From: Pseudomonadota bacterium
GTDB lineage: Bacteria > Pseudomonadota > Alphaproteobacteria > Rhizobiales > Hyphomicrobiaceae
DNA length: 9,256 nucleotides
Assembly (NCBI GenBank): GCA_023416575.1
Contig: JAEZHL010000102.1
Coordinates: 1 to 9,256 of the forward strand
Direction: 5' to 3'
Position 1 is the first letter of the stretch; the number at the start of each line of letters is the position of its first letter. Under the pieces are notes generated by a model that worked only from the letters and a program-made list of their open reading frames with translations, had not been told where the DNA came from and made no database searches. Made by a program: the position numbers and the translations under genes. Of this stretch, positions 1-5,240 are shown piece after piece.

Positions 1-1853
1 TCGAACCCGAGGATCTGCCCGCGCCGCTGCGAGATGATGCCGTTGATCTTGGCCGTGGCATCGGAGGGAACCGCGATCTGGACCGCCATGATGGGCTCGA
101 GCAGCACGGGGTTGCATTGCGGCATCCCCTCCGACATCGCGATGCGCCCGGCCTGCCGGAAAGCCATGTCGGAGCTGTCCACCGTGTGATAGCTGCCGTC
201 GGTGAGGGTCACCGCCACATCGACCACTGGGAACCCGAGCGGTCCGTGCTTGAGGAAGTCCTCGACGCCGATCTCGACGGACGGAATGAACTGGCGCGGC
301 ACCACGCCACCCGTGATCGTCTCATCGAACCGGAAGCCCGACCCGCGGGGCAGCGGCTTGATGTCGAGCACCACGTCACCGAACTGGCCATGGCCGCCGG
401 ACTGCTTCTTGTGCCGGCCGCGCACCGTCGTGGCTTTGCGGATCGTCTCCTTGTAGGGCACGAGGCGCCGCTTGGCCTCGACCGTTACGCCGTATTTGCG
501 CGCGAGCCGTTCGAGCGTCACCCTGAGATGCATTTCGCCCTGACCGAGCAGCACCAGCTGGTGGGTATCCTGGCTATGCTCGATGGCCAGCGAGCCATCC
601 TCCTCGATCAGCTTGGCAAGCGCGGCCGATAGCTTGACCTCGTCCTTGCGGTCCTTGAGCGCCAGCGCGATGCCATAGACCGGCTGCTGTACGGAGGGGC
701 GCTCGAGCTGAGGAATCGCGCTTTTCTCGATGCTGATGGTGTCGCCGGTCCTGATGTGGTCGAGCCGGCCCAGCGCCACGGTATCCCCCGCTTTGGCCGA
801 CGGCCGTTTCCTGGTCTCCTGGCCGACCATGGAGAAGATGCCTGCGATCCGGTCCTCGCCGTTCGGGCCGGTAACGGTTGCACCGTCCCCGATCTCCCCG
901 GCGAGCACGCGCGCGACCGACAGCTTGCCGCCGTGTCCGGTGAAGAAGGTCTTGACGACGTAAGCTGCGGATTTCTCACCCGCGAGACCGATCCGTTTCG
1001 CCGTGTCGCCGACGAACGGTGCCTCGTGACGGAGGGCCTTCAGCAACCGGATGATACCGTTTCCACGCTCAGCCGAGCCCAGCAGCACCGGGCAGATCAG
1101 CCCCTCGCGCAACTCCTTGGACAGGTCGTCGAACACCCTGTCACGGGGCGGCTGCATATCGGACAGGAGCTGCTCCATCAGCTCGTCGTCGTAGTCAGCA
1201 AGCTGCTCGAGCATATGGAAGCGCGCTTCCTGCTCGCGCTCCATCAGGCCGTGCGGGATGTCCACGACTTCGGACGCCGCATGCTCGCGATAGATGAAGG
1301 CACGCTCGAGCGCGAGATCGACGAAGCCGGTCGCGGCGCCGTTCTCCCAGATCGGGATCTGGCGCAGCACGAGCGGCTTGGCGCTGGCGGGCTGCAGCAG
1401 TGGCAGGATCTCGCGGACACCGGTATCGAACGTGTCGATCTTGTTCAGGAACAGAAAATGCGGGATGCCGCGATCATCGAGCTGCTTGAGGATGAGCTGC
1501 AGCGCCGGCACGCGCTTGGCATCGGGTTCGCAGACGACCACGGCCGCATCGCACGCCATGAGGGCAGCGGCGCTTTCATGTTGGAACTCGACCGATCCGG
1601 GACAGTCGATGAAGGTGAACTGATCGCCCAGGAACTCGACATCGGCGACGTTGAGCTCGGTGCTCATGCCGTGGGCGCGCGCCTCAGGGCTCGCGTCTCC
1701 GATCGTCGAGCCCTCCGCGACGCTCCCCTGTCGGGTTACGGCGCCGCTACGGGCGAGAATGGCTTCGAGCAGTGTTGTCTTGCCGCTGAGATAGGGTCCG
1801 ACCAGTGCGATGCAGCGGGCGGAGCGGCCTTGCGGGCCGGCGGGTTGCCCCAT
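1..1853 (-). CDS. Elongation factor G-like translational GTPase (EF-G2 type), C-terminus cut by window edge
   Basis: This is a ribosome-associated translocase-type GTPase paralogous to EF-G. A continuous reading frame of 617 codons runs from ATG at 1853 to the window edge with no stop. A strong Shine-Dalgarno (AGGAGG, 1859-1864) sits 5 nt upstream of the ATG. The G domain shows a P-loop GPYLSGKT (19-26), a switch II DCPGSVEF (83-90) and NKID (137-140). Domain II starts near residue 295 and domain III follows. Domain IV carries GGHGQF (486-491) and the tip loop GSYHTVDSS, with its conserved His at 556. Domain V begins at the RRGQILGF end, so roughly 50 residues are missing. Two things are odd: switch I lacks the RGITI sequence of canonical EF-G, and the catalytic His after DxPG is Ser87. 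This fits an accessory EF-G-like family better than the essential FusA, which usually sits beside tuf and rpsL/rpsG. The role of this paralog is not established; I infer a ribosome-linked function from the intact domain IV. Confidence 0.9.
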   Translation of the reverse strand, partial: MGQPAGPQGRSARCIALVGPYLSGKTTLLEAILARSGAVTRQGSVAEGSTIGDASPEARAHGMSTELNVADVEFLGDQFTFIDCPGSVEFQHESAAALMACDAAVVVCEPDAKRVPALQLILKQLDDRGIPHFLFLNKIDTFDTGVREILPLLQPASAKPLVLRQIPIWENGAATGFVDLALERAFIYREHAASEVVDIPHGLMEREQEARFHMLEQLADYDDELMEQLLSDMQPPRDRVFDDLSKELREGLICPVLLGSAERGNGIIRLLKALRHEAPFVGDTAKRIGLAGEKSAAYVVKTFFTGHGGKLSVARVLAGEIGDGATVTGPNGEDRIAGIFSMVGQETRKRPSAKAGDTVALGRLDHIRTGDTISIEKSAIPQLERPSVQQPVYGIALALKDRKDEVKLSAALAKLIEEDGSLAIEHSQDTHQLVLLGQGEMHLRVTLERLARKYGVTVEAKRRLVPYKETIRKATTVRGRHKKQSGGHGQFGDVVLDIKPLPRGSGFRFDETITGGVVPRQFIPSVEIGVEDFLKHGPLGFPVVDVAVTLTDGSYHTVDSSDMAFRQAGRIAMSEGMPQCNPVLLEPIMAVQIAVPSDATAKINGIISQRRGQILGF

Positions 1854-1858
1854 GGTGT

Positions 1859-1864
1859 CCTCCT
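1859..1864 (-). promoter_or_regulatory. Strong ribosome binding site for the EF-G-like gene
   Basis: On the minus strand the sequence reads AGGAGG, five bases before the ATG at 1853. It is a near-perfect anti-16S match and fixes the start codon of the EF-G-like gene. Confidence 0.8.
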
Positions 1865-2149
1865 CTTGCAGGCGTCAGGACGCGCACCGCGCGCCCCGCG
1901 CCTCGAGAGGAGCGCGGCAGGACCACCATGTTCGCGCCGCATCCTCGCCAGCGCAAGGGGTGATTCGATGTGCCGTAACCGAATACCTTTCCACAGGCTG
2001 CCTTAGCCGGTCAGGCACACGCAACTTCAACTCCCGATAATCCCCTCGTCGCGGGCCGCGGCGTAAGTCACGGAATTGTCAACGCAGTGCACCATCTTGA
2101 GGTTGCGCCGCAAAAAGTCCGTCGGCGATCGGGTTACGAGAAATTCAAC
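1865..2149. other. Divergent upstream region of the EF-G-like gene
   Basis: No credible gene lies in these bases. On the minus strand a perfect TTGACA occurs (2077-2082 on the plus strand), but the matching -10 position is GC-rich. The stretch next to the EF-G-like start is GC-rich, with short inverted GC runs such as CGCGC-ACC-GCGCG at 1881-1893. The EF-G-like promoter must lie here but is not identifiable by eye. Confidence 0.35.
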
Positions 2150-2179
2150 TTGACGTGCGATAATTGTGCCGCATCATAA
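2150..2179 (+). promoter_or_regulatory. Possible sigma-70-type promoter, TTGACG-N18-TCATAA
   Basis: TTGACG (2150-2155) matches the -35 consensus at five of six bases. TCATAA (2174-2179), after an 18-bp spacer, is a weak -10. Transcription would start near 2186 and read the small ORF at 2249. The -10 is poor, so this is only a candidate. It lies just upstream of the GGAAC-N17-GTT pair, so the two could be tandem promoters. Confidence 0.25.
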
Positions 2180-2186
2180 ACGCGAT

Positions 2187-2211
2187 GGAACCATGATGTT
2201 CGAACTGGGTT
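2187..2211 (+). promoter_or_regulatory. Candidate EcfG-type (general stress) promoter, GGAAC-N17-GTT
   Basis: GGAACC begins at 2187 and GTT lies at 2209-2211, giving GGAAC-N17-GTT. This resembles the alphaproteobacterial EcfG consensus (GGAAC, 16-17 bases, cGTT), except that the base before GTT is g rather than c. Transcription would start near 2218, about 30 nt before the ATG at 2249, a sensible leader length for that ORF. The motif is short, so a chance match cannot be excluded. Confidence 0.35.
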
Positions 2212-2220
2212 GTCAGTTCG
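2201..2220. promoter_or_regulatory. Perfect 7-bp dyad (CGAACTG-N6-CAGTTCG), possible operator
   Basis: The half-sites at 2201-2207 and 2214-2220 are exact reverse complements separated by six bases. The left half also overlaps an 8-bp palindrome, GTTCGAAC (2198-2205). The dyad covers the putative -10 element at 2209-2211 and ends 28 bp before the ATG at 2249, where a repressor could block transcription. It could equally be an RNA hairpin if transcription starts further upstream. No T-run follows, so it is not a terminator. Confidence 0.35.
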
Positions 2221-2248
2221 GTCAAGCGTCACGCAGGGGCGTGTTCCG

Positions 2249-2476
2249 ATGGGCATAGATAGGCTGACGAAAGCTGCAAACGCCGCGGGTTACGCCATGG
2301 CGAACTCGGAGGAGCTACTGGAGCCCGCGCCCCGCAAAGGCGAGGCTAACAGCTGGCGCCCCGCATACCCTGTTCCCGTCCAGCGTGCCCTGCCGCGGCC
2401 GCAGCTCGAAGCGCCGAAGCCGGTGAGTTCGTTCCGCGACTGGTGGTTTACGGTTTCCAACAAGGTGACCGCCTGA
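2249..2476 (+). CDS. Small hypothetical protein (75 aa)
   Basis: I do not recognise this protein. The ATG at 2249 has an AGGGG-like purine stretch about nine bases upstream and a plausible promoter region before it. An in-frame TTG at 2210 would extend the protein, but that codon lies within the dyad and putative -10, so ATG 2249 is preferred. The product is soluble, with no signal peptide or membrane segment. Its N-terminal part is Ala-rich (KAANAAGYAMANSEE), a basic Pro-rich middle follows (PVPVQRALPRPQLEAPKP), and it ends in an aromatic tail, SSFRDWWFTVSNKVTA. The Pro-rich linker followed by a Trp-Trp motif looks selected rather than random, but no domain can be assigned. It stands alone between divergent or unrelated genes. 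The minus-strand reading across this region is less convincing. A non-coding explanation remains possible. Confidence 0.5.
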   Translation: MGIDRLTKAANAAGYAMANSEELLEPAPRKGEANSWRPAYPVPVQRALPRPQLEAPKPVSSFRDWWFTVSNKVTA

Positions 2477-2707
2477 ACGGCACTGGGGTTTCTCCCGCCG
2501 AGAGCATACGTTCTCGCAGCTAGGTTCAAACTCGGCCGTTCGGGCCCGATCCAACGTCTATGCCCCCCGCTCTCCTCCTCACGGAGGTGTGAGCGCGTGT
2601 GAATTGCCCACAATTGACGAAAATCTTCGGAAGTGCCAGCTTCCGCGGCCGGGGCACTACATTCTCCACTGACCTGCCCATCCAGTTTCGCTTCGAGGGA
2701 GAGCTTG
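2477..2707 (+). other. Intergenic leader region of the cytochrome genes
   Basis: These 231 bases hold no credible gene. Two small hairpins are visible. CGAGAGC/GTTCTCG at 2499-2516 is a 7-bp stem with one G-U pair and no T-run. CGGAAG/CTTCCG at 2628-2645 is a 6-bp stem with a 6-nt loop. A TTGACG at 2614-2619 resembles a -35 element but has no matching -10 at 16-19 bp. The cytochrome c-556 promoter probably lies here but cannot be fixed by eye. Confidence 0.4.
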
Positions 2708-3139
2708 ATGATCCGTGCACTTTCGGTTGTTGCTGCAATTGCGATCAGCGCAACCGCCGTCTATGCCCAGAATGCAGCGATCGACCAGCGCCAGGCGGCG
2801 ATGAAGGCCATTGCCGCCGCAGCCAAAGAGCCCGGCGCTGTGATGAAGGGTGAGGCGAAGTTCGATCTGCAGAAGATCCATGGCTCTCTCGCCGTCTACG
2901 AAGAGCAGGCCACCAAGCTGAAGAGCCTCTGGCCGGACAACTCCAACTCCGGCGCAACCCACGCCCTGCCGTCCGTCTGGACGAAGAAGGACGAGTTCAT
3001 CGCCCGGTTTGACAAGATGGCGGCCGATGCCAAGGCGGCGGCTGCGTCCATCAAGGACGAGGCAAGCTTCAAGGCCGAGTGGCCCAAGGTGATGAGCAAC
3101 TGCGGCGGCTGCCACAGGGAATACCGGAAGCCGCAATAA
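2708..3139 (+). CDS. Periplasmic cytochrome c-556 / cytochrome c' family protein
   Basis: This is a monoheme, probably four-helix-bundle c-type cytochrome acting as a periplasmic electron carrier. The ATG at 2708 is chosen because AGGGAG (2696-2701) lies six bases upstream and because it places a clean signal peptide at the N-terminus. That peptide is MIRALSVVAAIAISATAVYA, with likely cleavage after Ala20. The mature part is about 123 residues, helical and Lys/Ala-rich. The heme-binding CGGCH sits near the C-terminus (132-136), followed by REYRK, the layout typical of PF01322 proteins. Met32, near the mature N-terminus in RQAAMKAI, sits where low-spin c-556 proteins carry their sixth heme ligand, which argues for c-556 rather than a five-coordinate NO-binding c'. 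The length of 143 aa is normal for the family. The diheme cytochrome gene follows after 119 bases, suggesting a shared electron-transfer role. The partner enzyme is not in the window. Confidence 0.9.
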   Translation: MIRALSVVAAIAISATAVYAQNAAIDQRQAAMKAIAAAAKEPGAVMKGEAKFDLQKIHGSLAVYEEQATKLKSLWPDNSNSGATHALPSVWTKKDEFIARFDKMAADAKAAAASIKDEASFKAEWPKVMSNCGGCHREYRKPQ

Positions 3140-3207
3140 GCGGCTCCACTCAACCCAGTCATTGCAAAACAGAGAATTCTGCGCGAGCCCGTCAGGGTCG
3201 TGCTGCT

Positions 3208-3231
3208 GCCGCCGGTTCGGTGTCCGGCGGC
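3208..3231 (+). terminator. GC-rich hairpin between the two cytochrome genes (possible attenuator or 3'-end stabiliser)
   Basis: GCCGCCGG (3208-3215) and CCGGCGGC (3224-3231) form a perfect 8-bp stem with an 8-nt loop. The sequence after it, CGCTCCTTCTC, is pyrimidine-rich but has no real T-run, so it would be a weak intrinsic terminator at best. It ends 27 bases before the proposed AUU start of the diheme cytochrome. It could partly terminate the upstream transcript or protect its 3' end, giving more c-556 than diheme protein. Confidence 0.4.
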
Positions 3232-3247
3232 GCTCCTTCTCGGTGAC

Positions 3248-3261
3248 AGGAGATCGTCATT
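3248..3261 (+). promoter_or_regulatory. Shine-Dalgarno and AUU start codon of the diheme cytochrome
   Basis: AGGAG (3248-3252) is followed by six bases and then ATT (3259-3261) in the reading frame of the diheme cytochrome. An in-frame TGA at 3244-3246 prevents any longer start. The first in-frame ATG, GTG or TTG is the TTG at 3376, which would remove the whole signal/anchor sequence. The ribosome binding site therefore points to ATT. A CTG at 3289 or 3292 is possible but has no comparable site. Confidence 0.55.
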
Positions 3262-4200
3262 CGCAATTGCCGCCTCAGACTAGGCACCCTGCTGAAAGGA
3301 ACTGCGCTGCTGGCCGTCGCCGGCGCCGCGGCCGTCTACGCGCTTGCCATCCCTGCCGCCTCGTCCAGGGTCGACTTGCCAGCGCGCACCGCCGACCTCG
3401 CCAACGGCGAGACCATGTTCAACATCGGCGGCTGCGCCTCCTGCCATGCCACGCCGGGGCAGGATGACCGGACCCGGCTGGGTGGCGGCCATGCGTTGAA
3501 GACCGCCTTCGGGACGTTCCACGTGCCCAACATCTCGTCCGATCCGCAGAACGGCATCGGCGCCTGGAGCGAGGCCGAGTTCATCAATGCGATGATGCGG
3601 GGCATCGGCCGCCAAGGCGAGCACCTCTATCCGTCGTTCCCCTACACCTCCTATCAGCGCATGAAGGTCGACGATGTCCGCGATCTCTATGCGTTCATGA
3701 AGACGTTGCCGGCCGACAGCACGCCATCGCAACCGCACGAGTTGTCGATGCCGTTCAACTTCCGGCCGGCCCTCGCCCTGTGGAAGCTGCTCTATCTCGA
3801 CGGCAAACCCTACGTCCCGGACCCGGCCCGCGACGCCCAACTCAATCGCGGCGCCTATCTCGTCGAAGGCCCGGGCCATTGTGCCGAATGCCACAGCCCG
3901 CGCGACAGCTTCGGCGGCATCCCAAGCGACAAGCGTTTCGCCGGCGGCCCTGACCCCGAAGGCAAGGGCTGGGTTCCGAACCTCACGCCGCACGCGGACG
4001 GGCTCGCCTCCTGGTCGGCAGGCGACATCGCCTATCTCCTGGAATCCGGCTTCACGCCCGAGTACGATTCCGTCGGGTCCACCATGGCTGATGTGATCGC
4101 CAACACGAGCAAGCTCTCCGCCGAGGACCGGGCGGCGATGGCCGCATACCTCAAGGCACTGCCGCCGCGGCCTGGAACGAAATCATCGCCGCAGCAGTGA
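3259..4200 (+). CDS. Diheme c-type cytochrome, exported, probable AUU start
   Basis: This is a 313-residue periplasmic or membrane-tethered electron-transfer protein with two cytochrome c domains. From the proposed ATT start it begins MRNCRLRLGTLLKGT. A hydrophobic stretch of about 21 residues, TALLAVAGAAAVYALAIPAA, then serves as signal peptide or anchor. Heme motif CASCH lies at 59-63 and CAECH at 208-212. GSTMADVI places Met276 as the likely sixth ligand of heme 2. YPSFPYTSYQRM (124-135) is the conserved region after heme 1. The arrangement resembles cytochrome subunits of membrane alcohol/aldehyde dehydrogenases and molybdenum hydroxylases, but two hemes are present rather than three and no dehydrogenase gene is adjacent. 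Starting at TTG 3376 would leave the hemes without export, which c-type maturation requires. The family call is firm; the electron donor and acceptor are unknown. Confidence 0.85.
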   Translation: MRNCRLRLGTLLKGTALLAVAGAAAVYALAIPAASSRVDLPARTADLANGETMFNIGGCASCHATPGQDDRTRLGGGHALKTAFGTFHVPNISSDPQNGIGAWSEAEFINAMMRGIGRQGEHLYPSFPYTSYQRMKVDDVRDLYAFMKTLPADSTPSQPHELSMPFNFRPALALWKLLYLDGKPYVPDPARDAQLNRGAYLVEGPGHCAECHSPRDSFGGIPSDKRFAGGPDPEGKGWVPNLTPHADGLASWSAGDIAYLLESGFTPEYDSVGSTMADVIANTSKLSAEDRAAMAAYLKALPPRPGTKSSPQQ

Positions 4201-4296
4201 CGACCATACGGCCGCCGGGATTTTCAGGAATGTTCGGCTGAACCCGCCGGCGGTGCCGGTGCGGCGCGTCCCGAAGCACATGCAGGGCGATGAGAC

Positions 4297-5079
4297 ATGC
4301 CAGATCCCGTCGAGGTCCGCTCCGGAATTGGCGAAGTTGACGGGTATCTGGCGCGGAGCTATCGATCCGTCCCCGGCATGTCGTCCCTGTTCGCTGCCGC
4401 CATTTCCTGCGGGCTGATGCGCATCCAGACGGACATGGGCGTCCGCGGCCACGTCGCCGAAATCGGAACCTTCGAGGGCCGGTTTTTCATCGCGCTTGCC
4501 AAGGCTCTTCAGCCTGATGAGCGCGCACTCGGGATCGACAGTTTCGATTGGCCGACGCCGGCCGTGCTCGACAGGTTCGAGGAGAACTGCCGCCAGCACG
4601 GCATTGGATCAGAGCGTTCCATCACCTGGAAGGCCGACAGCCGCACCATCGCGCCGGAGCAACTCTCGGCCCGTCTCGATGGTGGCCGGGTACGCCTTTT
4701 CCACATCGACGGCGATCACACCCGCGCCGCCCTGACGCGCGATCTCGAGCTTGCCACAGCGGTACTGTGCCCGGGCGGGCTCATCGTCCTCGATGACATG
4801 CTGCATCCCAGCTATCCCATGCTGGTCATGGCGGTGCACGACTATCTGGCACAGCACCCTGAGATGACGGTCCTCGCGGTTCTCGACCGGGAAAGCATCT
4901 CGGCGGCCAGCAAGTTCGTGCTGTGCGAGAAATCGTGGTTCAAGCGCTACGAGGCGGCGCTGCTCGCGGACTACAAGGCCAACGTCTGGCCCATGGGCGC
5001 CAACTTCGAGCCGCATTGGTGCCTCGTGCTGTCGCTCGATACACAATTGCCCGACCTGGGCGGCCCGGCGGCCGACTGA
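4297..5079 (+). CDS. Class I SAM-dependent methyltransferase (Methyltransf_24 type)
   Basis: This is a 260-residue cytoplasmic protein with a Rossmann-type methyltransferase core. The SAM-binding motif I is AEIGTFEG (54-61), with the acidic residue ending strand 2 at Asp81 (LGIDSFDW). HIDGDH (136-141) and the CPGGLIVLDDM segment (158-168) are typical of the Methyltransf_24 group, whose members often sit in glycan, cephalosporin or natural-product loci. The acidic IDGDH and LDDM residues could bind a metal, as in O-methyltransferases. ATG 4297 has only a modest AGGGCGA site seven bases upstream. No signal peptide is visible. It lies 96 bases after the diheme cytochrome on the same strand with no clear terminator between, so co-transcription is possible, but nothing in the neighbourhood names a substrate. 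The function beyond methyl transfer is unknown. Confidence 0.75.
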   Translation: MPDPVEVRSGIGEVDGYLARSYRSVPGMSSLFAAAISCGLMRIQTDMGVRGHVAEIGTFEGRFFIALAKALQPDERALGIDSFDWPTPAVLDRFEENCRQHGIGSERSITWKADSRTIAPEQLSARLDGGRVRLFHIDGDHTRAALTRDLELATAVLCPGGLIVLDDMLHPSYPMLVMAVHDYLAQHPEMTVLAVLDRESISAASKFVLCEKSWFKRYEAALLADYKANVWPMGANFEPHWCLVLSLDTQLPDLGGPAAD

Positions 5080-5240
5080 CCCACCCTTGAACAGTATCCT
5101 GACTGGGTCAAGTTCGCGATTGCGGCGGTATGTGGCTGCGCAGCGGGCAACAGATGTTTTATGCTTAGTCGAGATTTTGCGTCCCCTTCCCGCTCGGGGG
5201 ATGCGCGCGGAACCCTCGAAAGTTGAATGGGATGCAAGAC
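5080..5240 (+). other. Upstream region of gcdH
   Basis: These 161 bases hold no gene. A 10-bp palindrome, GCTGCGCAGC (5135-5144), and an AT-rich TTTTATGCTTAG (5157-5168) resembling a -10 (TATGCT) are visible. No good -35 stands 16-18 bp before it. The gcdH promoter is probably here but is not firmly placed. Confidence 0.3.

Noticed and set aside
117..2006. Long plus-strand frames at 117-632 and 756-2006
   Set aside because: They are antisense to the EF-G-like gene, whose minus-strand frame carries clear GTPase motifs. Their translations are Arg/His/Asp-rich with no recognisable domain, as expected from the opposite strand of a high-GC gene.
2077..2082. Perfect TTGACA on the minus strand as the -35 of the EF-G-like gene
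   Set aside because: The expected -10 position reads GCGGCC, which is not a plausible -10 element.
2290..2613. Minus-strand frame of 107 codons over the small ORF
   Set aside because: No ribosome binding site or recognisable motif was seen. The overlapping plus-strand ORF has better upstream signals and more structured composition.
2614..2663. TTGACG at 2614 and TACATT at 2658 as a cytochrome promoter
   Set aside because: The two elements are 38 bp apart, too far for one sigma-70 promoter, and neither has a good partner at 16-18 bp.
3280..3993. Minus-strand frame of 237 codons
   Set aside because: It is antisense to the diheme cytochrome, whose two heme motifs and ligand Met region fix the true strand.
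4201..4296. Short inverted repeats after the diheme cytochrome as a terminator
   Set aside because: Stems are only 4-5 bp with long or GC-poor loops and no T-run, so they do not support termination.
5209..5233. GGAACC upstream of gcdH as an EcfG-type promoter
   Set aside because: No GTT occurs at the required 16-17 base spacing. The nearest GTT is too close.
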